Virus record (IMG/VR): IMGVR_UViG_3300031857_001722
Span: 1-20,475 of that record
Reading direction: 5' to 3' (one strand)
DNA: 20,475 nucleotides
Source: a virus
The notes beneath the pieces were generated by a model. The model saw only the letters and a program-made list of their open reading frames with translations. It did no database searches and had not been told where the DNA came from. Positions 4,810 to 11,364 of the stretch are shown here, piece after piece; position 1 is the first letter of the stretch, and every line of letters starts with the position of its first letter. Position numbers and translations under genes: made by a program.

Positions 4810-5097
4810 ATGAACAGCCCAGAGTATTACGTTCTGCTGCAAGAGAATGCACGGCTCAAGCGTAGCATCTTCAATCTTGAGTACATCATCGAAGAGATGA
4901 AGGGCAAGGGCAGCACTCCCTTGCAGCACATCATGGACCTGATAGAGCAAGCCATCGAGCACTCGATGCGTCTTGAGAGCCCCATCACCTATGGTGTTGA
5001 TGAGTTGGTGGACGCCCTGCGCTATGCCCATACACGGGCAGGCGATGTATACTGGCATGATCCAGTGCCAGAGGAAGAACTGGAGGACATGGGGTGA
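4810..5097 (+). CDS. Hypothetical coiled-coil protein, 95 aa
   Basis: Not recognised. Residues 1-35 (MNSPEYYVLLQENARLKRSI, then FNLEYIIEEMKGK) have heptad-like spacing of Leu/Ile and charged residues, so a coiled coil is likely. A second amphipathic helix spans about 37-56. The acidic C-terminus ends DPVPEEELEDMG. AAAGGAA precedes ATG 4810 by a suitable distance. Its end overlaps the GTG of the deaminase gene in a GTGA junction, which suggests coupled translation. Function unknown; possibly a partner of the deaminase, but only by position. Confidence 0.6.
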   Translation: MNSPEYYVLLQENARLKRSIFNLEYIIEEMKGKGSTPLQHIMDLIEQAIEHSMRLESPITYGVDELVDALRYAHTRAGDVYWHDPVPEEELEDMG

Positions 5098-5393
5098 CTC
5101 AGTGTGTCTCTGCCATAGTGAGGGACAAGAGGGGCAGGGTTCTCAGTGTGGGGAGAAACTCCTACACCAAGACCCACCCTCTACAGGCTAAGGCAGCACA
5201 GGAGGTGGGGGAACCCTACAAGATATTCCTTCACGCTGAAATAGATGCACTGGTGAGGCTGAGGAACCCGAGCAAAGCAGCCTCCATCCATGTGTATAGG
5301 TATGACAAGGCAGGTAATCCAGTAAAGGCAGCACCATGCAAGATATGTCAGAGGGTAATAAGGGAATGGAATCTCCAGGTATTTCACACCTGA
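5094..5393 (+). CDS. dCMP/cytidine deaminase-like protein, 99 aa, GTG start
   Basis: Zinc-dependent nucleotide deaminase fold: HAE at residues 47-49 supplies the Zn-binding His and catalytic Glu, and PCKIC at 81-85 supplies the two Zn-binding Cys. The strand between them (SIHVYRYDKAGNP) and the end (VIREWNLQVFHT) fit the compact deoxycytidylate-deaminase-like type. The expected reaction is dCMP (or a related cytosine nucleotide) to the uracil form, feeding dUMP to the ThyX encoded downstream. At 99 aa it is shorter than cellular dCMP deaminases (about 150 aa), lacking insertions. GTG 5094 overlaps the previous stop. Fold and catalytic motifs are clear; exact substrate is inferred. Confidence 0.75.
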   Translation: MTQCVSAIVRDKRGRVLSVGRNSYTKTHPLQAKAAQEVGEPYKIFLHAEIDALVRLRNPSKAASIHVYRYDKAGNPVKAAPCKICQRVIREWNLQVFHT

Positions 5394-5545
5394 TGTGGGT
5401 ATGTGTGACACTGGTGAAGCCATGCTCATGTGTCATGTCCACGGAGTGGCCCTTCATCGAGGCACAATGTGTACATGGTAACGTGTGGGAAAAGAGAGTA
5501 CGGTATAGGCCCCTTCATCAGACTACAGAGGACGCACTGCTATGA
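5393..5545 (+). CDS. Small hypothetical protein wedged by overlaps, 50 aa
   Basis: The gene runs from ATG 5393, sharing a base with the deaminase stop (TGATG), to TGA 5545, overlapping the methylase start (ATGA). It fills the gap exactly. The product (MWVCVTLVKPCSCVMSTEWP, then FIEAQCVHGNVWEKRVRYRP) has four cysteines and a basic C-terminal half; I recognise no family. The perfect fit between two neighbours by overlaps at both ends is the main support, because there is no clear RBS. It could bind a metal through its Cys residues, but that is speculation. Confidence 0.5.
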   Translation: MWVCVTLVKPCSCVMSTEWPFIEAQCVHGNVWEKRVRYRPLHQTTEDALL

Positions 5546-6126
5546 ATGTCTTAGTCGCGTGTGAGTACAGTGGCATTGTGCGTGATGCCTTCATTGCACA
5601 AGGGTGCAACGCTACCTCCATTGACCTGTTGCCCACTGAGCAAGAGGGCCCCCACATTGTGGGTGATGTGGTGGAACACTTGAAGTTTCATGCAGCAGAG
5701 TATGATGCTCTCATTGCGTTCCCTCCCTGCACCCATCTGGCAGTGAGTGGGGCACGGTGGTTCAAGGATAAACTCAAGGAACAAGAGGAAGCCCTAGATT
5801 TTGTGCGTACCCTTATGTATTGTAATATTAATTATATTGCAATTGAAAACCCAGTATCTATTATATCCAGCAGAATAAGGAAACCCAATCAAACTATTCA
5901 ACCTTGGATGTTTGGACATGGAGAAGTAAAGCGCACTTGTTTATGGTTGAAACATCTACCACCACTTGTGCCAACTAACATTGTGGAAGGCAGGGAAGCA
6001 CGGGTGTGGAAGATGCCACCAAGTGCCAACAGGTGGAAGGAACGTAGCCGTACATTTCCTGGAATCGCTGGGGCAATGGCAGAGCAGTGGACCCCAGTGC
6101 TACGAAAGGCTCAGGAAGGGCCCTAG
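5542..6126 (+). CDS. Phage DNA methyltransferase-like protein, 194 aa
   Basis: Resembles the short phage DNA (cytosine) methylases. Motif-I-like VACEYSGIVRDAF at residues 5-17, DLLP near 28, PPC at 61-63 (catalytic Cys, motif IV, FPPCTHLAVSG), IENP at 101-104 (motif VI), then the family-typical QPWMFGHGEVKRTCLWL and KERSRTFPGIAGAMAEQW. At 194 aa it lacks a large target-recognition domain, so specificity, or even activity, is uncertain. It may protect phage DNA from restriction or modify host DNA. ATG 5542 overlaps the previous stop. Codons 92-135 or so (5815-5945) are strikingly AT-rich compared with the flanks, as if replaced or recoded. Confidence 0.75.
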   Translation: MNVLVACEYSGIVRDAFIAQGCNATSIDLLPTEQEGPHIVGDVVEHLKFHAAEYDALIAFPPCTHLAVSGARWFKDKLKEQEEALDFVRTLMYCNINYIAIENPVSIISSRIRKPNQTIQPWMFGHGEVKRTCLWLKHLPPLVPTNIVEGREARVWKMPPSANRWKERSRTFPGIAGAMAEQWTPVLRKAQEGP

Positions 6127-6201
6127 AAGGCCCTACAAGGCACGAATGGCACAAGGGTAAGGGGTGGGTAGCCTGAAGGCTTCTAAGGGCTCCTAGACAC
6201 T

Positions 6202-6235
6202 AGGTGTTGACACCTCCTCTACCTTGTGCTACTCT
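6202..6235 (+). promoter_or_regulatory. Sigma70-like promoter with overlapping dyad, ahead of primase-helicase
   Basis: TTGACA (6207-6212) and TACTCT (6230-6235) with a 17-nt spacer, identical in both boxes and spacing to the promoter at 1107-1135. The -35 box lies inside a perfect inverted repeat AGGTGT-TG-ACACCT (6202-6215), and ACAC-TAG-GTGT overlaps it upstream, so a repressor or activator may bind here. Transcription would start near 6242 and run into the AT-rich leader and the replication operon. Confidence 0.6.
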
Positions 6236-6239
6236 AAAG

Positions 6240-6345
6240 AACTCTTGAGTATAGTGACTTATAAGTAAAGAATACTTTATTACTTATGTACATAATATCT
6301 TGTATATAGATAATAAGTATATATCTTATACTCAGATGAAAGGAT
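6240..6345. other. AT-rich leader, candidate origin region
   Basis: About 105 nt, by eye roughly three-quarters A+T, between the promoter and the primase-helicase gene. It contains short dyads: ACTTATAAGT, AAAG-AATA-CTTT, and ATAAG/CTTAT, and a longer-range pair TGAGTATA (near 6246) with TATACTCA (near 6326). In T7-like phages the primary origin is a promoter followed by an AT-rich stretch, so this is a candidate origin. It may instead be a structured 5' leader. No gene is seen here. Confidence 0.4.
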
Positions 6346-6348
6346 GTT

Positions 6349-7854
6349 ATGGGTAAGTTTATAAGACATATAGGGTGTACTAGGTGTAACTCTAGTGATG
6401 CTAACGCCCTATATGATGATGGATCAACATATTGTTTTTCTTGCCATAGGGCAGGAGGCACAGAAAGGGAATGTGTGCAAGACATTGGACGAGGGCTAAA
6501 CAGTGACACCATCAAGACCTATGGTGTGTATGTGGATGGGGAATATGTGTACTTTCCCTACACCAATGCGTTGAAGCGCCGCAGTAGTGACAAGAAGTTT
6601 TCCTGGCCTCAGGGTAAGGGGGAAGGACTCTTTGGGCAAGGGGTGTTCCCATCCTCTGGGAAAACTGTTGTTGTCACAGAGGGTGAGTTTGACGCAATGG
6701 CAGCGTACCAGATGCTGGGTACAAAGGTGCCTTGTGTGTCCATCCGCAATGGTGCTGGCAGTGCCTTGCGGGACTGTCAGGATGCCTTTGAATGGCTCGA
6801 TGGCTATGGGTCTATCATCATTGCCTTTGACGCTGACGAACCCGGGCAGCAGGCGACACAGACCGTGGCTGAACTCTTTGGGTCAAAGGCCCGAGTGGTG
6901 AAGCACTCCAATGGATTCAAGGATGCCAATGACTACCTGATGCAGGGGTCCAGTGCCAAGTTTGTGAAGGCAGTGCTGGAGGCAGAGGAATATAGGCCAG
7001 ATGGCATTGTGTCTGTTGGGGACATAAAGGAGCGACTACTAGCCCCACAGAAACCTGGAATCCCTTGGTGTTTTGACACCCTCACGGCCCTCACACATGG
7101 CAGGCGTGAAGGGGAACTCTATGGGTTTGGTGCTGGTGTTGGTGTGGGCAAGACGGATGTGTTCACGCAGTCCATTGCCTACGACATTGCGGTGTTGAAT
7201 GAACGTGTTGGTGTCATCTACTTGGAGCAACCTGTAACGGAAACTGTGGCCCGTGTGGCAGGGAAACTCGATGGGGCCCTCTACCATGTACCGGGTGCAG
7301 GGTGGCAATGGGATGATTATGTGGCCTCCATTGAGGCTTTGGAGGCACGAAAGCAACTGTGGCTCTTTGAGCACTTTGGCAGCAAGGAATGGGCTGTCAT
7401 CAAGGCCAAGATTCGCTACATGAAGAAGAGTCTAGGTGTGCGGATGATTTACTTGGACCACCTCACTGCTCTCACGGCAGATGCAGAGGATGAACGCAGG
7501 AGTCTGGACAAACTCATGGCTGAGATGGCCTCATTGGCTCAGGCTGAAGGGCTGGTGATTCACTTCATTAGCCACCTGACAACCCCTTCAGATGGCAAGA
7601 GTCACGAGGAGGGAGCTCGGGTACGCGAACGGGACTTCACTGGTTCTCGTGCCATTGCCCGGTGGAGTCACTTCATGTTTGGCCTTGAGCGGGACAAGCA
7701 GGCAGAAGACCCAGTAGTTCGCTCAACTACTACGTTCCGGGTGCTGAAAGACAGGTATACTGGGCAAGCCACAGGAGAGGTATTCTTCCTTCGCTATGAT
7801 GCCAAGACGGGACGCCTGAACCAAAGTGACAAACCCCCGGAGGAAATACTGTGA
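6349..7854 (+). CDS. T7 gp4-like primase-helicase, 501 aa
   Basis: Unwinds DNA 5' to 3' and makes RNA primers at the replication fork. Domains in order: a zinc-binding primase finger with C10, C13, C29 and C32; a TOPRIM primase core with EGEFDAM (111-117), DADEPG (161-166) and KDANDYL (191-197); and a RecA-like helicase with Walker A GAGVGVGKT (261-269), a YLEQP switch (291-295), Walker B MIYLDHL (366-372) and an Arg-finger-region GSRAIARWSHFMFGLERD (432-449). It is slightly shorter than T7 gp4 (566 aa), and its C-terminus ends PPEEIL, less acidic than the T7 tail that contacts polymerase. ATG 6349 follows AAAGGA. First gene of the replication operon, expressed from the promoter at 6207. Confidence 0.92.
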   Translation: MGKFIRHIGCTRCNSSDANALYDDGSTYCFSCHRAGGTERECVQDIGRGLNSDTIKTYGVYVDGEYVYFPYTNALKRRSSDKKFSWPQGKGEGLFGQGVFPSSGKTVVVTEGEFDAMAAYQMLGTKVPCVSIRNGAGSALRDCQDAFEWLDGYGSIIIAFDADEPGQQATQTVAELFGSKARVVKHSNGFKDANDYLMQGSSAKFVKAVLEAEEYRPDGIVSVGDIKERLLAPQKPGIPWCFDTLTALTHGRREGELYGFGAGVGVGKTDVFTQSIAYDIAVLNERVGVIYLEQPVTETVARVAGKLDGALYHVPGAGWQWDDYVASIEALEARKQLWLFEHFGSKEWAVIKAKIRYMKKSLGVRMIYLDHLTALTADAEDERRSLDKLMAEMASLAQAEGLVIHFISHLTTPSDGKSHEEGARVRERDFTGSRAIARWSHFMFGLERDKQAEDPVVRSTTTFRVLKDRYTGQATGEVFFLRYDAKTGRLNQSDKPPEEIL

Positions 7855-8087
7855 GAAAGACATCATTTTGTGGGTGTGGAGATAGAGACGCTGATGGGTG
7901 TAAATATTTTGTTGTAGGTTTTACTGACTTTTATTGCTCATTGGGAAATAGAATTCGCTACTGGACTTCTAGAAGTGACGGAACTTATGGGTATTTCAGT
8001 AAGTATAAGTGCGAAGACCATATATTTGTTTCTTCTTCTGAACCTAAGAAATCACCAATGTGGTGGCTGAAAAAGGAAACTCTGTGA
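7851..8087 (+). CDS. Small Cys-rich hypothetical protein, 78 aa, GTG start
   Basis: Not recognised. C7, C9, C17 and C29 in the first 30 residues (RKTSFCGCGDRDADGCKYF) suggest a zinc-binding knuckle, followed by an aromatic-rich part and a basic tail (EPKKSPMWWLKKETL). GTG 7851 overlaps the primase-helicase stop (GTGA) and has a strong RBS, GGAGG, about 10 nt upstream, so translation is likely. Its DNA is noticeably richer in A+T than the genes on either side, which may indicate separate origin. It lies between two replication genes, so a replication accessory role is possible, by position only. Confidence 0.55.
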   Translation: MRKTSFCGCGDRDADGCKYFVVGFTDFYCSLGNRIRYWTSRSDGTYGYFSKYKCEDHIFVSSSEPKKSPMWWLKKETL

Positions 8088-8284
8088 AAATTGACATTGG
8101 AAAAATCTGGCTCATGGATGGTGATGAGCACGTTGCCAACGTAGAGGTGACAGAGGGCACGGCAGATGGGAATGTTTATGAGGTGACTCTGCATACTTCA
8201 GTGTATGATGAAAAATCCTGGACTGCCACGGCCAATGCCATTCGTGAGGCTATGGTTTTCATGCGTGAATCAAAGTATGTGTGA
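8084..8284 (+). CDS. Hypothetical protein, 66 aa, GTG start
   Basis: Not recognised. It starts MKIDIGKIWLMDGDEHVANV with alternating hydrophobic residues, giving a likely beta sheet, and ends in a helix (ATANAIREAMVFMRES). GTG 8084 overlaps the previous stop in a GTGA junction and follows AAAAGGA by about 6 nt. Composition is like that of the main operon, unlike its AT-rich upstream neighbour. Its stop is followed by a relay of two mini-ORFs leading to the membrane protein at 8323. Confidence 0.55.
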   Translation: MKIDIGKIWLMDGDEHVANVEVTEGTADGNVYEVTLHTSVYDEKSWTATANAIREAMVFMRESKYV

Positions 8285-8291
8285 ATAGGAA

Positions 8292-8326
8292 ATGAATAGT
8301 TTATGAATAATTCACGTGCACTATGA
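8292..8326 (+). other. Two chained mini-ORFs (4 and 7 codons)
   Basis: AGGAA precedes ATG 8292, which encodes MNSL and stops at 8304-8306; that stop overlaps ATG 8303 (ATGA). The second frame encodes MNNSRAL and stops at 8324-8326, overlapping ATG 8323 of the membrane protein (ATGA). The 8323 gene has no good RBS, so ribosomes may reach it by termination-reinitiation through this chain. Confidence 0.35.
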
Positions 8327-8466
8327 GTGGAACCCTCATAGCCATCACAGGTGTCATATACTTGTGGGTAGCCGTTGAACAGATGATGAAGGGGAATGTT
8401 CCCATGTTCATCTGCTACCTTGGTTATGCCTTTGCAAACATTGGCCTCTACTACATGGCAAAATGA
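8323..8466 (+). CDS. Small two-span membrane protein, 47 aa
   Basis: MSGTLIAITGVIYLWVAVEQ, then MMKGNVPMFICYLGYAFANI and GLYYMAK. Two hydrophobic helices (about 3-19 and 28-42) are joined by a short polar loop. Proteins of this size and pattern, with YLWVAVEQ and GYAxxNIGLYY, recur in phages near replication genes; function unknown. The stop overlaps the ATG of the DNA polymerase (ATGA), so the two are probably coupled. No strong RBS; see the mini-ORF chain just upstream. Confidence 0.65.
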   Translation: MSGTLIAITGVIYLWVAVEQMMKGNVPMFICYLGYAFANIGLYYMAK

Positions 8467-10103
8467 CTCTCTTTCTAGACATTGAAACCAACAGCACACA
8501 CAGCGTCATCTGGTGTGTTGTCACTCAAGTGGGACAAACACAGGAGGTACACTATGGGCCATCGACCTTGGCACCGCTCATCGAGCACGCTGAAAAAGTT
8601 GTTGGGCACAATGCTATTGCTTTTGATTTTCATGTTCTCTCTACCGTATGGGGCCTATCTGTACCTGAGGGAAAGCAGGAAGACACCTTGGTTCTCTCCC
8701 GGCTTCAAAAGCCCGACCGAGAAGGGGGACATTCCCTAGAGAGTTGGGGTGAGAGGCTTGAATGTCTCAAGGGAGCCTATGACCAATGGGACAACCCAGA
8801 CATGGAGCAACTGGTTGCCTATTGCAAACAGGATGTAAACCTGCTGGTGAAGGTCTATGACACCATCACCTACGAGTTAGACCGCATGAAGTTTTCCAGG
8901 CAATGCATTGATCTGGAGTATGAGGTGGCTCGTGTGCTGGCCCAACAGCAGCGCAACGGGTGGCTACTGGACTACAACCATGCCATCATGCTGCTGTCAA
9001 CGCTGAAGGACAGGCAGCAGGCCATAGTGTTTGCCTTGCAGGAGAAGTGGCAACCCAAGGTGGTGAAGCGTACTTCTGAGAAGACCGGAAAGCCACTGAA
9101 AGATCACGTTATAAAGTTCAATCCGAATAGTCGGGACCACATTGCAGAGAGACTCATTCAATGTGGGTGGAAGCCTGAGATGAAGACTCCCACTGGCAAA
9201 TGGATTGTTGATGAGTCTACACTAGAGGGTGTGGAGATTCCAGAGGCCAAGATGGTGCTGGAATCCCTCATGTTACAGAAACGTATTAGCCAATTGCAGA
9301 GTTGGCTAGATGAAATGGGAGAAGACAATCGTGTTCATGGCTATGTTAATAGTATCGGGGCTGTCACTGGCCGTTGCACTCATTCTAGCCCTAATATGTC
9401 TCAGGTTGCTGGCGTTAATGTCCCGTGGGGAAAAGAAATGCGACAATGCTGGGGAACTCCCGACAATAAGCGCATTGTGGGAGTAGACCTATCTGGCATT
9501 GAACTCAGGTGCTTGGCCCACTATATGCAAGACCCTGAGTACCAGAAGGAACTGCTAGAGGGTGACATACACACCAAGAATCAGAAGGCAGCAGGGCTTG
9601 ACACACGAGCACAGGCAAAGACATTCATCTATGCCCTGCTCTATGGTGCTGGTCCCGCTAAGATTGGTTCAATTGTTGGAGGAGATGCAAAGACAGGACA
9701 AAAGCTCATTGCAAGTTTCATGCAACAAACCCCAGCCCTGAGGAGACTCCAGGAAAAGGTAGCAAAGTTGTCTGACAAGGGCCACCTACCGGGCCTTGAT
9801 GGCAGGCGAGTGTGGATAAGAAGCCCACACGCTGCACTAAACACCCTGCTGCAAAGTGCAGGGGCCATTGTGAGTAAGCAGTGGATGGTGATAGCCAATA
9901 AGGCATTGAAGGAAAATGGTGTTGCCTTTAAGCAACTAAACTATAGTCACGATGAGTTGGAGTTTGAAGTGGATGAAAAAGACGTTGACAAAGTGAGAGA
10001 ACTTGTGGAATACTCCGCATTTCTCGCTGGTACTACACTAGGTTTCCGTTGTCCTGTTGCTGCGGAATCTAAGGTAGGCAAGAATTGGTACGATGTTCAT
10101 TGA
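8463..10103 (+). CDS. T7-like family-A DNA polymerase with 3'-5' exonuclease, 546 aa
   Basis: Replicative polymerase. Exonuclease motifs: DIE at residues 6-8, VGHNAIAFDF at 47-56 and YCKQDV at 120-125. Polymerase motifs: A, VDLSGIELR at 341-349 (catalytic D342); B/O-helix, RAQAKTFIYALLYG at 382-395; C, HDELEFE at 496-502 (catalytic D497). Position 390 is Tyr, matching T7 Tyr526, the residue linked to poor dideoxynucleotide discrimination. At 546 aa it is much shorter than T7 gp5 (704 aa); the region between residues 130 and 290 is compact, so the thioredoxin-binding thumb loop is probably absent and host thioredoxin is not expected as clamp. ATG 8463 overlaps the upstream stop. Confidence 0.93.
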   Translation: MTLFLDIETNSTHSVIWCVVTQVGQTQEVHYGPSTLAPLIEHAEKVVGHNAIAFDFHVLSTVWGLSVPEGKQEDTLVLSRLQKPDREGGHSLESWGERLECLKGAYDQWDNPDMEQLVAYCKQDVNLLVKVYDTITYELDRMKFSRQCIDLEYEVARVLAQQQRNGWLLDYNHAIMLLSTLKDRQQAIVFALQEKWQPKVVKRTSEKTGKPLKDHVIKFNPNSRDHIAERLIQCGWKPEMKTPTGKWIVDESTLEGVEIPEAKMVLESLMLQKRISQLQSWLDEMGEDNRVHGYVNSIGAVTGRCTHSSPNMSQVAGVNVPWGKEMRQCWGTPDNKRIVGVDLSGIELRCLAHYMQDPEYQKELLEGDIHTKNQKAAGLDTRAQAKTFIYALLYGAGPAKIGSIVGGDAKTGQKLIASFMQQTPALRRLQEKVAKLSDKGHLPGLDGRRVWIRSPHAALNTLLQSAGAIVSKQWMVIANKALKENGVAFKQLNYSHDELEFEVDEKDVDKVRELVEYSAFLAGTTLGFRCPVAAESKVGKNWYDVH

Positions 10104-10114
10104 AAGGAAACACA

Positions 10115-10534
10115 ATGCTCAAGATTAATGCTCAATTGTTCTGGGTGAAGGACTCTGTGAGTCTCAACACCAGCTTCGACCCTGACAACAAGAAGTACAA
10201 GCTCACCGTGTGCAACGTGAGCCCCAAAGCTGCTGAACGTCTAAGCCAGGATTTTGGCATCAAGCTCAAGAACAACCCTGAGAAGCCTGACTATGGTTTA
10301 CACTTCTCTGCTAAGAGTCTCTACCCTTGGGAGTTTAAGGATGATGCTGGTAATTCTGTGCCTGCTGATGACATTGGTAATGGCACTAAGGCAATCGTAG
10401 AGGTTTCTGGTAGCTATCCCCATAAGTTTGAGAAGGCACATGGCAAGGGCCCCATTGTGAACTCTCGTGGTGGTGTTGTCATCACTGAACTGGTTGCTCG
10501 TGAAGCCAAGGTTAGCGACGAAGAAACCCTGTGA
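10115..10534 (+). CDS. Phage single-stranded DNA-binding protein-like, 139 aa
   Basis: Probable OB-fold ssDNA-binding protein of the T7 gp2.5/DUF2815-like group. Supporting features: alternating beta-strand pattern (LKINAQLFWVKDSVSLNTSF), the block YGLHFSAKSLYPWEFKDDAG, IGNGTKAIVEVSGSYP (a strand pair typical of these SSBs), KGPIVNSRGGVVITEL, and a short acidic C-terminus (SDEETL), the sort of tail that contacts helicase and polymerase. It is shorter than T7 gp2.5 (232 aa). It lies right after the polymerase. AAAGGAA gives the start at ATG 10115 rather than the upstream in-frame ATG 10085, which lies inside the polymerase gene. Fold inferred from pattern and context. Confidence 0.65.
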   Translation: MLKINAQLFWVKDSVSLNTSFDPDNKKYKLTVCNVSPKAAERLSQDFGIKLKNNPEKPDYGLHFSAKSLYPWEFKDDAGNSVPADDIGNGTKAIVEVSGSYPHKFEKAHGKGPIVNSRGGVVITELVAREAKVSDEETL

Positions 10535-11364
10535 AAAACATCAACACCTTGGTGGCAGACATCTATGCCACGCTGGAGGGGAAGATGCCTACGGGCTCTT
10601 TCTCTCCCCTCGACATGACTGAGGCCCTGCAAAATGTCTATGCGAAGGCAAACACGATTAAGGAAAGACCTCCAAAGACGCTCTACTTTAGTGAACTGGG
10701 TGATCCATGCCCTCGGAAGCTCAACTATCGGGTTAACTCGCCCGAACTTGCCGAAAGCATTGACGGGAATACGCGACTTAAGTTCTTCTATGGTGATGTT
10801 CTGGAGAGTCTTGTACTCTCACTTGCAGAAGCGTCAGGACATACTGTGTCTGACAAGCAAAGACGAGTTGAACTGGAGCTTGATAACTCATGGAAAGTCA
10901 AGGGACGTATCGACGCTGTAATCGACGGCGCTCTAGTGGACGTAAAGTCCACCACCAAATTCGGAGAGGAAAAGTTCAAAAATGGACTACAAGACGATCC
11001 TTTTGGGTACAAGATGCAACTTGGGGGTTATGCCGTCGCACTAGAATTGCAACAATGCGGCTTCCTCACTATTCAAAAGGAACTTGGACACGTTGGCTAC
11101 TATCCAATCGAGGTATCAAAACAAGCCGTGTTAGATGGCGCACACGCGGCAGTGTCATACGTGGAACGTCCTTTGCAGGAACTCCCACGCCTTGATCCAG
11201 TGCCACAGAGCAAGACCAGTAAGAACAAGAAGCTATGCACCACTTGTTCCTATTGTTCTTACAAGAAGCATTGCTGGCCTGAGATGCGTACATTCCTGTA
11301 CTCTGACGGCCCAGTGTTCCTCACAGAAGTAGTGGATGTTCCACGAGTAGCGGAGTTGGTATGA
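10531..11364 (+). CDS. Cas4-like PD-(D/E)XK nuclease, 277 aa, GTG start
   Basis: Exonuclease of the Cas4/AddB-type PD-(D/E)XK family, likely for recombination, end processing or host-DNA breakdown; it sits where T7 carries gp3/gp6. Active-site features: GRIDAVIDG at 125-133 (D128), VDVKS at 136-140 (D137, K139) and QLGGYAV with the QxxxY motif (Q163, Y167). Cysteines fit a 4Fe-4S cluster: C60 (DPCPRKL) near the N-terminus and C236, C239, C242 and C248 at the C-terminus. No CRISPR genes are nearby, so it is a phage replication or recombination nuclease. GTG 10531 overlaps the SSB stop. One of the five Cys must be spare. Confidence 0.82.
   Translation: MKNINTLVADIYATLEGKMPTGSFSPLDMTEALQNVYAKANTIKERPPKTLYFSELGDPCPRKLNYRVNSPELAESIDGNTRLKFFYGDVLESLVLSLAEASGHTVSDKQRRVELELDNSWKVKGRIDAVIDGALVDVKSTTKFGEEKFKNGLQDDPFGYKMQLGGYAVALELQQCGFLTIQKELGHVGYYPIEVSKQAVLDGAHAAVSYVERPLQELPRLDPVPQSKTSKNKKLCTTCSYCSYKKHCWPEMRTFLYSDGPVFLTEVVDVPRVAELV

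Noticed and set aside
6170-6181. Terminator after the methylase gene (AGCC-TGAA-GGCT)
   Set aside because: Stem is only 4 bp and no U-tract follows.
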